From NCBI RefSeq assembly GCF_016862115.1, contig NZ_BOMI01000190.1:1-64000 (forward strand): a stretch of 64,000 bases of DNA, given 5' to 3'. Shown here piece by piece: positions 43,210 to 51,875 of this stretch (positions are counted from its first letter, which is position 1; each line of letters starts with the position of its first letter). The notes beneath the pieces were generated by a model that saw only the letters and a program-made list of their open reading frames with translations, made no database searches and had not been told where the DNA came from. The DNA comes from Paractinoplanes deccanensis. GTDB lineage: Bacteria > Actinomycetota > Actinomycetes > Mycobacteriales > Micromonosporaceae. The translations under genes and the position numbers were made by a program.

Positions 43210-44276
43210 TGGCCGGCATCGAGGTGACCGCCCTGCACAAGCGCTACCCGGACGGGACCGTCGCCGTCGAGCACGTGGACCTGTCCATCCGCGACGGCGA
43301 GCTGTTCGTGATGCTGGGCCCGTCGGGGTGCGGCAAGACGACCACGCTGCGGGCCATAGCCGGCCTGGAGAGGCAGACGACGGGCGACATCCGCATCGGC
43401 GACACACTGGTCAACGACCTGCCGCCCGCCGAACGCGACATCGCCATGGTGTTCCAGTTCTACGCCCTCTACCCGCATCTGCGGACTCGCGACAACCTGG
43501 CGTTCCCCCTGCGGGCCGAGGGACTGCCCAAGGCGGAGGTGCGGGCGCGGGTGGACGAGGCCGCCCGGCTGATGCGGCTCGGCCCGCTGCTGGATCGGCG
43601 GCCGCGCCAGCTGTCCGGCGGGGAGCAGCAGCGGGTCGCGCTCGCTCGCGCCCTGGTGCGGCGACCGCGCGCCTTCCTCATGGACGAGCCGCTCACCAAC
43701 CTGGACGCCGAGCTGAGGGCCGAGATGCGTACGGAGATCAACCACCTGCAAGGGGAACTGGGCACGACGATGGTCTACGTCACCCACGACCAGGTCGAGG
43801 CGATGTCGCTCGGTCACCGCATCGCCATCCTCAACAAGGGCCGCGTCGAGCAGATCGGCACGCCGCTGGAGGTCTACGACCGGCCGGCGAGCCTGTTCTG
43901 CGCCGCCTTCATCGGCTCCCCGCCGATGAACCTGATCGAGGTGGAGGTGGCCGACGGCAAGCTGCGTGGTCAGGGCGGCCTGGGCCTTACGCCGCCGCCG
44001 GGCCTGCCGCGCGACCGTGGCCTGATCGCGGGCGTCCGGCCGGAGGCGCTGGAGGTCACGGATCCCGGGGCGCACCGTTCGGTGCCGGCCCGCGTGGTCT
44101 CGGCGGAGTGGCTGGGCGACGAGATCATCTACGTGGTCGACCACGGCGGCCGGCACGACGTACGGGTGCGGATGCCCTCGACCGTCCGGTTCGCCGCTGA
44201 CGCCAACGTCGGGCTGCGGCACACCGGCGGGGCCCCGGCGGTCTACGACATGAGCACCGAGGAGCTGGTGGCCTGA
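43209..44276 (+). CDS. ABC transporter ATPase 1 (complete motifs)
   Basis: This 355-residue sugar-type ATPase has all standard motifs: Walker A GPSGCGKTTT (37-46), Q-loop Gln83, signature LSGGEQQR (135-142), Walker B FLMDEP with catalytic Glu160 and the H-loop VTHDQVEA with His193. The C-terminal regulatory domain starts near residue 235 (FIGSPPMNLIEV). A second ATPase gene follows directly with a one-base overlap. The two are expected to form a heterodimer under the two permeases. Confidence 0.9.
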   Translation: MAGIEVTALHKRYPDGTVAVEHVDLSIRDGELFVMLGPSGCGKTTTLRAIAGLERQTTGDIRIGDTLVNDLPPAERDIAMVFQFYALYPHLRTRDNLAFPLRAEGLPKAEVRARVDEAARLMRLGPLLDRRPRQLSGGEQQRVALARALVRRPRAFLMDEPLTNLDAELRAEMRTEINHLQGELGTTMVYVTHDQVEAMSLGHRIAILNKGRVEQIGTPLEVYDRPASLFCAAFIGSPPMNLIEVEVADGKLRGQGGLGLTPPPGLPRDRGLIAGVRPEALEVTDPGAHRSVPARVVSAEWLGDEIIYVVDHGGRHDVRVRMPSTVRFAADANVGLRHTGGAPAVYDMSTEELVA

Positions 44277-45355
44277 TGGGAACCGTGGCAGCGCACGGCC
44301 TGCGCAAGTCCTTCGGCAAGGTGCAGGCCCTGGACGGAGTGACGCTGGACGTTCCGGACGGCTCGTTCTTCGTCGTGCTCGGTCCCTCCGGGGCGGGCAA
44401 GACGACGACCCTGCGAGCGATCGCCGGCCTCGAGCAGCTGGACGCCGGGTCGGTGCATCTGGACGGCCGGGACGCGACCGGTGACACCCCGGCCGAACGC
44501 GACCTGGCCATGGTCTTCCAGAGCTACGCCCTCTATCCGCGGCGCACGGCGTACGAGAACATCGCCTCGCCGCTGCGGGCGCGCCGCCGCTCGCCGGGCG
44601 AGATCGCCGCCGCCGTCGACCGGGTGGCGAGCCTGCTGCACATCGAACGCCTGCTGCAACGTCGTCCCGCGCAGCTGTCGGGCGGTGAGATGCAACGTGT
44701 CGCCCTGGCCCGGGCGCTGGTCCGCAGCCCGCGCGCGTTCCTCATGGACGAGCCGCTGACCAACCTCGACCTCAAGCTCCGCGTCGAGATGCGCACCGAG
44801 CTCACCCGCATCCACCGCAGCCTCGGGGCGACCTTCGTCTACGTGACCAACGACCAGGTCGAGGCGCTGTCCATGGCCGACCGGGTGGCGGTCCTCAAGG
44901 AGGGCAAGGTGCAACAGATCGGAACGCCGGCCGAGGTGTACGAGCGTCCCGCCAACCAGTGGGTCGCCGGGTTCGTCGGCAGCCCGCCGATCAGCCTGCT
45001 CCCCTGCCAGGCCCAGGGAGATCACCTGGTCGGCGCGGAGGGATGGACGCTGCCACGGCCCCGCTGGGCCACGGCCGAGGACGGTCGCGCGCTGGTGCTG
45101 GGCCTGCGCGCGGAGGACCTGTCCGTCGAGCGGCGTGGCGACGCGTCGTTGCCGGGCGAGCTCTACGGTCTGGAGCCGCTCGGCGACCGGACCGTGGTCG
45201 ACGTCCGGGTGGGCACGGAGATCCTCAAGGTCAAGGCGAGACCCACAGTCACCGGTTCACCGGGCGAGCGTCTGCGGGTCACGGTCGACCTGGACCGCGC
45301 GCACCTGTTCGACGCGGGCACCGGGCTGTCGCTGGCCAAGGCGGGGACGCGATGA
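44276..45355 (+). CDS. ABC transporter ATPase 2 with altered H-loop
   Basis: This 359-residue ATPase is paralogous to the preceding one. Walker A GPSGAGKTTT, signature LSGGEMQR and Walker B FLMDEP (Glu159) are intact. The H-loop reads VTNDQVEA, with Asn192 where the conserved histidine should be. Loss of this switch His usually weakens or removes hydrolysis at that site. Together with ATPase 1 it would make a heterodimer with one standard and one degenerate site. It overlaps the dehydrogenase gene by four bases. Confidence 0.88.
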   Translation: MGTVAAHGLRKSFGKVQALDGVTLDVPDGSFFVVLGPSGAGKTTTLRAIAGLEQLDAGSVHLDGRDATGDTPAERDLAMVFQSYALYPRRTAYENIASPLRARRRSPGEIAAAVDRVASLLHIERLLQRRPAQLSGGEMQRVALARALVRSPRAFLMDEPLTNLDLKLRVEMRTELTRIHRSLGATFVYVTNDQVEALSMADRVAVLKEGKVQQIGTPAEVYERPANQWVAGFVGSPPISLLPCQAQGDHLVGAEGWTLPRPRWATAEDGRALVLGLRAEDLSVERRGDASLPGELYGLEPLGDRTVVDVRVGTEILKVKARPTVTGSPGERLRVTVDLDRAHLFDAGTGLSLAKAGTR

Positions 45356-46800
45356 ACGCCCTTCCCTCCGAGCACCGGCGGCTCCGGATCGGCGACGCCT
45401 GGCGGGATGCCACGAGCGGAGCCACCTTCGCCGTCGAGGACCCGGCGACCGGCAAGACCATCGCCGAGGTGGCGGACGCCGGCGTCGACGACGGGCTGGC
45501 CGCGCTGGACGCGGCGGCCAAGGCCCAGGCGCAATGGGCGGCGACCCCGCCGCGGAGACGGTCGGAGGTGCTGACCGCGACGTACCGGGCCCTGACCGAG
45601 CGATCCGAGGAGATCGCCCGGCTGATCACGCTCGAGATGGGAAAGCCGCTCGCCGAGGCTCGGGCCGAGGTGGCGTACGGCGCCGAGTTCTTCCGCTGGT
45701 TCGCCGAGGAGGCGGTGCGCGTCGAGGGGCGCTACAGCACCGCTCCGCACGGCGGATACCGCATCCTCACCGTGCCCAAGCCGGTCGGGCCGTGCGTCTT
45801 CGTGACGCCCTGGAACTTCCCGTTGGCCATGGGCGCCCGCAAGATCGCCCCCGCGCTGGCGGCGGGCTGCACGACGATCACCAAGCCGGCCGCCCTGACG
45901 CCGCTCACCATGCTGCTGCTGGCCCGCATCATGGAGGAGGCCGGCGTTCCGCCGGGCGTCGTCAACGTGGTGACCACCCGGCGTGCCGGCGAGGTGGTCT
46001 CGGCGCTGCTGGCCGACGGCCGTACCCGCAAGCTCTCGTTCACCGGGTCGACCGAGGTCGGGCGCGTGCTGCTGCGACAGGCGGCGGACAAGGTGCTGCG
46101 CACCTCGATGGAGCTGGGCGGCAACGCGGCGCTGATCGTGTGTGCCGACGCCGACCTGGACGTCGCGGTGGAGGGCGCCATGGTGGCGAAGATGCGCAAC
46201 ATCGGGGAGTCCTGCATCGCGGCCAACCGGATCTACGTCGAGGAGCCGGTACGGGAGGAGTTCACCGCGCGCTTCGCCGCCCGGATGGGCGCGCTGTCGA
46301 TGGGCCACGGTCTCGACGACGGAGTGAACGTCGGGGCGCTGATCGACGAGGACGCGGTCGAGCGGATCGACGAGCTCGTCGCCGACGCGGTCGAGCGCGG
46401 CGCCCGGGTCCTGGTCGGCGGCGAGCGGCCGGACGGGCCGGGCCACTTCTACCCGCCCACGGTCCTGGTCGACGTGCCCGAGAAGGCGCGGATGCTGAAG
46501 GCGGAGATCTTCGGCCCGGTGGCCCCGATCCTGCCGTTCACGTCCGACGACGAGGTGATGGCCAGGGCCAACGACACCGAGTACGGCCTGGTCGGGTACG
46601 TCTTCACTCGTGACCTCCAGCGGGCGCTGCGGTTCACCGAGGGGCTCGACACGGGGATGCTAGGCGTCAACCGGGGCCTGATCTCGGACCCGTCGGCTCC
46701 GTTCGGAGGCGTCAAGCAGTCCGGGATCGGCAAGGAGGGGTCGCACGAGGGCATCCTCGAGTACCTCGAGCTCACGTACGCCGCGATCGACCTACCGTGA
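45352..46800 (+). CDS. NAD(P)-dependent aldehyde dehydrogenase, succinate-semialdehyde type
   Basis: This 482-residue enzyme has the GabD-like order of motifs: PWNFPLAMGARKIAPAL, FTGSTEVGRVLL (cofactor), MELGGNAALIV (general base Glu) and the nucleophile in IGESCIAANR. LEMGKPLAEARAEV and the closing PFGGVKQSGIGKEGS are typical of succinate-semialdehyde dehydrogenases. It would oxidise a semialdehyde to the acid. It overlaps the transporter operon upstream and is 14 bases before an iron-type alcohol dehydrogenase, which could provide its substrate. Confidence 0.87.
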   Translation: MNALPSEHRRLRIGDAWRDATSGATFAVEDPATGKTIAEVADAGVDDGLAALDAAAKAQAQWAATPPRRRSEVLTATYRALTERSEEIARLITLEMGKPLAEARAEVAYGAEFFRWFAEEAVRVEGRYSTAPHGGYRILTVPKPVGPCVFVTPWNFPLAMGARKIAPALAAGCTTITKPAALTPLTMLLLARIMEEAGVPPGVVNVVTTRRAGEVVSALLADGRTRKLSFTGSTEVGRVLLRQAADKVLRTSMELGGNAALIVCADADLDVAVEGAMVAKMRNIGESCIAANRIYVEEPVREEFTARFAARMGALSMGHGLDDGVNVGALIDEDAVERIDELVADAVERGARVLVGGERPDGPGHFYPPTVLVDVPEKARMLKAEIFGPVAPILPFTSDDEVMARANDTEYGLVGYVFTRDLQRALRFTEGLDTGMLGVNRGLISDPSAPFGGVKQSGIGKEGSHEGILEYLELTYAAIDLP

Positions 46801-46814
46801 CCGGAGGGACTGAC

Positions 46815-48035
46815 ATGCTCGAGACCGTCCGCGGACCACGCCAGCTGATCGTGGGCGAAGGAGTCGCGCAGAACATTCCCCGGGTGGTGGCCGAGTACGG
46901 CTCGCGAGTGCTCATCGTGACCGACCGGGTTCTGCTGGGGCAGCCGGCGGTGGCCGAGATCGTGGCCGCCGTACGGGACAAGGTCGAGGTCGCCGAGGTC
47001 TTCTCCGACGCGACGCCCGACGTGCCGCTCACCGACGTCGCCCTGGCCGTCGCCGCCGCCGCCGAGGTGGACGCCGACGTCCTCCTCGCCGTCGGGGGCG
47101 GCACGGTGATCGACCTCGCCAAGATGGTCGGCGTCATCCGGCGCCACGGGGGGACGCCGCGCGACTACTACGGCGAGTCCAAGGTGCCGGGCCCGACGAT
47201 CCCTCTCGTCGCGGTCCCGACCACCTCCGGCACCGGCTCCGAGCTCACACCCGTGTCGGTGCTGACCGACCCGGACCGGGAGCTGAAGGTGGGGGTCTCC
47301 AGCGTCCACATCGTGCCCGACTTCGCCATCGTCGACCCCGTGCTCACGTACACCTGCCCGGCGACCGTCACCGCCCACTCCGGCATCGACGCGTTCTGCC
47401 ACGCGGTGGAGAGCTACACCGCGCGGCCCCGGGCCCACGGACCGCGCGACCCGGTCGAGCAGGTCTTCCTCGGCCGCAACCCGATCACCGACCACTACGC
47501 GCTGCGAGCCGCGGAACGGATCGCCCGCAGCTTGCGCCGTGCCGTCAAGGACCCGGGCGACACGGAGGCGCGCGCGGACATGTCGTACGGGTCCATGCTC
47601 GCCGGCCTCGCGTTCTCCCACGCGGGCAACGCGGCCCCGCACGCTCTCCAATACCCCATCGGCGCGGCCACGCACACGCCGCACGGCCTGGGCGTCGGGC
47701 TGCTCCTGCCCTACGCCCTGGACGCGGCCAAGGACGCCATCAGCGACCGGTTGGCCATCCTGGCCAGGGTGTGCGGGCTCGACGTGACCGGCGCCTCGGA
47801 CGCCGAGGCCGCCGACATGTTCCTCGCCTGGCTCGGCGAGCTCCTCGCCGACATCGGCATCCCGCGCACCCTGGCCGACATCGGCGTGGCACGCGCCGAC
47901 CTGCCACGCTTCGCGAAGATGGCCAACGGCGTCACCCGCTTGATCCAGAACCATCCGGGCCCGGCCGACACCGCCAGCTTGACCGCGATCCTCGAGGCGG
48001 CCTGGACCGGAAAGGCCCTGCACCAGCATCAATAG
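46815..48035 (+). CDS. Iron-containing alcohol dehydrogenase (4-hydroxybutyrate dehydrogenase-like)
   Basis: This 406-residue type III alcohol dehydrogenase has the NAD motif AVGGGTVIDLAK and PTTSGTGSELTPVSVLTD. Candidate metal ligands lie in HSGIDAFCHAVE and HTPHGLGVG. The size and the pairing with a succinate-semialdehyde dehydrogenase match systems that oxidise 4-hydroxybutyrate to succinate semialdehyde. Other omega-hydroxy acids or diols are possible. GGAGGGAC precedes the ATG. The last seven bases overlap the convergent DUF4142 gene. Confidence 0.85.
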   Translation: MLETVRGPRQLIVGEGVAQNIPRVVAEYGSRVLIVTDRVLLGQPAVAEIVAAVRDKVEVAEVFSDATPDVPLTDVALAVAAAAEVDADVLLAVGGGTVIDLAKMVGVIRRHGGTPRDYYGESKVPGPTIPLVAVPTTSGTGSELTPVSVLTDPDRELKVGVSSVHIVPDFAIVDPVLTYTCPATVTAHSGIDAFCHAVESYTARPRAHGPRDPVEQVFLGRNPITDHYALRAAERIARSLRRAVKDPGDTEARADMSYGSMLAGLAFSHAGNAAPHALQYPIGAATHTPHGLGVGLLLPYALDAAKDAISDRLAILARVCGLDVTGASDAEAADMFLAWLGELLADIGIPRTLADIGVARADLPRFAKMANGVTRLIQNHPGPADTASLTAILEAAWTGKALHQHQ

Positions 48036-48817
48036 TGGTACCGGCGGCGACGCGGCCGCCGTCGCGCCGACGTGGTACGCCAGGTGAAGAACGCTGCGGC
48101 CGCCAAGGCCGCGGCGAAGACCCCGATCACGAGTCCTTGGCTCGTGCCGCCGGACCGGGGCGCACCGGCCGTGGACAGAGCGGCCGGCGCGACCGCGGCC
48201 GTGGTGGCCGGAGCGGGCGCCGGCGCCGTGGGCAGCGCCTGGAAGTCGACGATGCCGCTCGACTCCAGCAGCGTCATGTGCGTGGCGACGAACTGGTTCG
48301 CCTGTTGCGCGAGCTTGCGGACGGTGTCGTTGCGGGTGCTGCTGCGAATCGTCGCGATCGCCGGGAAGATCTTGCCGTGGGCGGCGCGCAGCCGGTCGAT
48401 GTAGATCCGGTCGAAGTCCTCGCCCTCGGCGTCGCGCATCTCACCGAGCCAGCCCTGCTGCTCGGCGTTCGGCTTGTCGGGCACCCTGATGCCGAGTTTC
48501 CTGGCGGCGGCCCGGTCCAGCCGGTCGAGGACGACATGCTGGTCGGCGATGCTCTTGCCGATCTGCCGGATCTTGGCATTGCGTGACTTCTCCTGCGCCA
48601 TCTGGCCCGCCGGGATCTCCCACAGCCCGGCCAGCCGAACCTTGACGACCAGATCCCGGTCGGCATCGGTGATCTCACCGTCATTGGTGTCGGTGATGAG
48701 CTCGCCCGGTGGCACCGGCACGCCGGGCTCCGCCCGGGCCGGTGACCGCAGCGGATCGAGCAGAACCATGACCAGCGCCATGAGCACCGGACCCCACAAG
48801 TGACGCCGCCACCGCAC
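48029..48817 (-). CDS. Exported DUF4142 (ferritin-like) protein with C-terminal anchor
   Basis: This 262-residue protein starts at a GTG with GGGAGG five bases upstream. The signal peptide includes GPVLMALVMVLLDPL and cleaves near ARA. The DUF4142 helical bundle spans ~45-185 (LVVKVRLAGLWEIPAGQMAQ and DQHVVLDRLDRAAARKLG, DRLRAAHGKIF). An Ala/Pro-rich linker follows, then one hydrophobic segment (GLVIGVFAAALAAAAFF) and a very basic tail. This is the pattern of a wall-exposed protein with a membrane anchor. The function of the family is not known. Confidence 0.8.
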   Translation of the reverse strand: MRWRRHLWGPVLMALVMVLLDPLRSPARAEPGVPVPPGELITDTNDGEITDADRDLVVKVRLAGLWEIPAGQMAQEKSRNAKIRQIGKSIADQHVVLDRLDRAAARKLGIRVPDKPNAEQQGWLGEMRDAEGEDFDRIYIDRLRAAHGKIFPAIATIRSSTRNDTVRKLAQQANQFVATHMTLLESSGIVDFQALPTAPAPAPATTAAVAPAALSTAGAPRSGGTSQGLVIGVFAAALAAAAFFTWRTTSARRRPRRRRYHY

Positions 48818-48945
48818 GAGAACCTCCCGACACATCGACACCTTGGCAGGCAGTACGTGCGGCGCCGGCCTACGGATCACTTCTCGACCGCCGCCTTGAC
48901 TGTGTTCCGAGGACACGGTCTGCACTGATTCCGCCGCTCAGTGGC

Positions 48946-49290
48946 GTGGAACCGAATGCAGCCGTCGCGGTGAACGTGCGCTGGGATCTGCTCGCCACCA
49001 CACCATGGGGGTCATCCTCGGTGGGCTGCCCGCGGAACTCGCCCGGCCGCCGGTCACCATGCTGCGCCTCACGCGGCATCCCGACGGCCTGGCCACCCAG
49101 GTCCGCAACCTCGGCCAGTGGCGGGCCCACGGTCTTTGGATCGCCCCGCGACGTCACACTCGACGAGATAGCGATCGAGACGTTCTTTTCGGCCGATGCC
49201 GCCACTCGTGAGATCCTCCGGAACCTGGCGGACCGCACGCCCCCCGGCAACCGCACGGCCCTCGCCGGCCAGGCCGCGCATGATCGCTGA
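48946..49290 (+). pseudogene. Probable frameshifted gene remnant of unknown type
   Basis: This is the only coding-like content in the 629 bases between the DUF4142 and LysR genes. One frame has VNVRWDLLATTPWG and later VTLDEIAIETFFSADAATREILRNL. A second frame supplies the middle part, VILGGLPAELARPPVTMLRLTRHPDG and LATQVRNLGQWRAHGLW. The pieces read like one protein broken by frameshifts near 49010 and 49140. I do not recognise the family. Around it I see no RNA gene, only a GTTAAC-containing stretch at 49340-49355 just upstream of the LysR gene. Confidence 0.4.
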
Positions 49291-49446
49291 GCTTCGCGGC
49301 AGGAGTTCGATTAACATCTAAGCAATCGCGGCGAAGCGCGCTGTTAACGTTCACAGGACCGGCGAGAGGCCAGAGCGGTGACACGGCTAGACGATCCGAG
49401 CGGTGGCCCTCAACGGCCCGTCGCGGCACACGGCGGCAGTCCCCGC

Positions 49447-50358
49447 ATGGAGTTGCGGCAACTGCGCTACTTCGTCACCCTGGCCGAGGAACTGCATTTC
49501 GGCCGCGCCGCCGCCCGCGAGCACATCGTGCAGTCGGCGCTGAGTCACCAGGTGCAGCGCCTCGAACGCACGCTGGGCGTCGTGCTCGTCGTGCGGAGCA
49601 CCCGGCACATCGAGCTGACCGAGGCGGGCACCCGGTTCCTGGCCGAGGCGCGGCAGATCCTCTCCCGGGTCGAACGCGCGACGGCCGTGGCGCTCGGCGC
49701 CGCGAACACCGGCCCGGTGCTGCGGATCGGCGTCCTGGACGAGGGTTACGAGGCCGTGCGCCCGGTGCTGCACCAGTTCTTCGCGCGGCACCCCGACGTG
49801 GAGGTCCACCTCGTGCACGCCGGCGTGCCCGAGCAGTGCCGGAGCCTGCTCGACGGGCGTCTCGACGTCGGCATCGGGCGGGCCTCGGCCGTCCCGCCCG
49901 AGATCACGACCGAGCTGTTCCGGCTCGACCCGCTCGGGGTTCTGGTGGCCGACGGCCACCGGCTGGCCGGGCGCGCGGCCGTGCCGGTGTCGCTTCTGGC
50001 CGACGAGCCGCTGCTGATGCCCGATGAGAGGCAGGCGCCCGAGTCGCTACGGTTCCTGACTGAGCTGTGCCGTTCCGCGGGCTTCTTCCCCAACCGGTTC
50101 CGCGGCAGTGTGCAGGGCCTGCGGGCGGGCGCCGACCTCGTGGCACGGGGCTGCTGCTCGATGGTGGTGCCGGAATCGGCGGTCCCGGCGGGCGAGCTCC
50201 GGTGGCGTCCGCTGGTGCAGCCGACGCCGCGCTATCCCTGGTCGCTGCTGTGGCGGGCGCACGAGGTGCCGGACGAGGTCAGGATGCTCGTCGCGACCGC
50301 ACGCAGTCTGAGCCGGCGGGAGAGCTGGAGAGCCGGCGACGTGGGCCTGGCCAGCTGA
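49447..50358 (+). CDS. LysR family transcriptional regulator
   Basis: This 303-residue regulator begins MELRQLRYFVTLAEELHFGRAA, the standard LysR winged helix (1-60, with LTEAGTRFLAEARQIL). The effector domain (90-290) has VLRIGVLDEGYE, GRLDVGIGRA and LGVLVADGHRLAG. The ATG at 49447 fits the family; earlier in-frame starts would add a non-conserved tail. It converges with the arabinofuranosidase gene with 4 bases between them, and no obvious target operon is divergent from it. Confidence 0.88.
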   Translation: MELRQLRYFVTLAEELHFGRAAAREHIVQSALSHQVQRLERTLGVVLVVRSTRHIELTEAGTRFLAEARQILSRVERATAVALGAANTGPVLRIGVLDEGYEAVRPVLHQFFARHPDVEVHLVHAGVPEQCRSLLDGRLDVGIGRASAVPPEITTELFRLDPLGVLVADGHRLAGRAAVPVSLLADEPLLMPDERQAPESLRFLTELCRSAGFFPNRFRGSVQGLRAGADLVARGCCSMVVPESAVPAGELRWRPLVQPTPRYPWSLLWRAHEVPDEVRMLVATARSLSRRESWRAGDVGLAS

Positions 50359-50362
50359 GGCA

Positions 50363-51862
50363 TCAGAGGGTCAGGCGGACCATGTTCCAGGACAACGGCG
50401 GCAGCACCACCGTCAGGCGGCCCCCGTCGACCTTCGCGTCGCCGAGCCGGCGCGGTGTGACCCGCTCCGGGTTGTGCTGGTCGTTGACCGCGTCCGGGTC
50501 CGCGTCGGCGACGGTGATGTGCTCGCCGGCGACCAGCCGCGGCAGCGATCGCAGGTCGATGTCGACCGCCATCTCCTCGCCCTGGTCGCGGTTGACCGCG
50601 AACACCACCAGCCCGCCGTCGTCCCGGAGCACGGCCACCGCGTCGAGCAGCGCGACCTCGCCGTATGCGGACGTCTCGTGTGCCGGTGACCGTGCCTCCA
50701 CCCGCAGGACCGTGCCGCGCCCGTAGCGCGAGGTGAGGGCGTACGGGTGATAGATGGTCTGCCGCCAGGCCGGTCCGCCCGGCGCCGTCATGATCGGCGC
50801 GATGACGTTCACCAACTGGGCCTGACAGCCGATCCTGACCCGGTCGGCGTGCCGCAGAAGGCTGATCAGCAGATTGCCGGCGACGACGGCGTCGGTGACC
50901 GAGTAGACGTCCTCCAGCAGCGGCGGCGCCTCGGCGATCGGCAGGTTCTTCTCGCCGGGGAAACGGCTCTGATACCAGACGTTCCACTCGTCGAACGCGA
51001 TGGTGAGCCGCTTGGTGTGCCGCCCGACCGCTCGGACATGGTCGGCCGTGGCCACGATGGCGTCGATGAACCGGTCCATGTCGACCGCGGCGGCCAGGAA
51101 GCTGTCCCGGTCGTCGCCGTGCTGCTGGTAGTAGCTGTGCATCGAGATGTGGTCGACCGTGTCGTAGGCCTCGGTCAGCGCGATCCGTTCCCAGGTGCCG
51201 AAGGTCGGCATCCGGCTGTGGGAGCTGCCGGAGATCACGAGCTCGACGCCGGGGTCGACGAGCCGCATGGCCTTGCCCGCCTCGGCCGCGAGCCGCCCGT
51301 ACTCCAGGGCGGTCTTGTGGCCGATCTGCCAGGGTCCATCCATCTCGTTGCCGAGGCACCACACCTTGATCCCGTACGGCTCGGCGGCCCCGTTGGCCCG
51401 GCGCCGGTCCGACCAGGCCGTGCCGGAGGGGTGGTTGCAGTACTCCACGAGGGCCCGCGCCTCGTCGATGCCGCGGGTGCCCAGGTTGACCGCCATCATC
51501 GTCTCGGCGTTGACCGTGGCCGCCCACCGCTGGAACTCGTCGAGGCCGACGCGGTTGGTCTCGATCGACCGCCAGGCGAGGTCGATACGTGCCGGCCGGT
51601 CGTGGACGGGGCCGATGCCGTCCTCCCAGTTGTACGCCGAGACGAAGTTGCCGCCCGGATAGCGGATGATCGGCACGCCGAGGCCCCGGACCAGCTCGGC
51701 CACGTCCCGCCGGAAGCCGTTCTCGTCCGCCGACGGATGGCCCGGTTCGAAGATGCCCTGGTAGACGCAGCGGCCGAGGTGCTCCACGAACGAGCCGTAC
51801 AGCCGGGGGTCCACCGCGCCGATCCGGAAGGCGGGGTCGACGATGAGCGAAGCGGAACGCAC
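50363..51862 (-). CDS. GH51 alpha-L-arabinofuranosidase
   Basis: This 499-residue intracellular enzyme removes arabinofuranosyl groups from arabinoxylan or arabinan oligosaccharides. The acid/base is Glu173 (WCLGNEMDG) and the nucleophile Glu292 (IAFDEWNVWY). VDPRLYGSFVEHLGRCVYQGIFEP and IIRYPGGNFVSAYNWEDGIGP are conserved GH51 blocks; the C-terminal beta domain ends in PPLSWNMVRLTL. There is no signal peptide, so it works on imported oligomers. It is the last gene of an importer operon, 13 bases after a permease gene. Confidence 0.92.
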   Translation of the reverse strand: MRSASLIVDPAFRIGAVDPRLYGSFVEHLGRCVYQGIFEPGHPSADENGFRRDVAELVRGLGVPIIRYPGGNFVSAYNWEDGIGPVHDRPARIDLAWRSIETNRVGLDEFQRWAATVNAETMMAVNLGTRGIDEARALVEYCNHPSGTAWSDRRRANGAAEPYGIKVWCLGNEMDGPWQIGHKTALEYGRLAAEAGKAMRLVDPGVELVISGSSHSRMPTFGTWERIALTEAYDTVDHISMHSYYQQHGDDRDSFLAAAVDMDRFIDAIVATADHVRAVGRHTKRLTIAFDEWNVWYQSRFPGEKNLPIAEAPPLLEDVYSVTDAVVAGNLLISLLRHADRVRIGCQAQLVNVIAPIMTAPGGPAWRQTIYHPYALTSRYGRGTVLRVEARSPAHETSAYGEVALLDAVAVLRDDGGLVVFAVNRDQGEEMAVDIDLRSLPRLVAGEHITVADADPDAVNDQHNPERVTPRRLGDAKVDGGRLTVVLPPLSWNMVRLTL

Positions 51863-51875
51863 GACGGAGCTCCCT

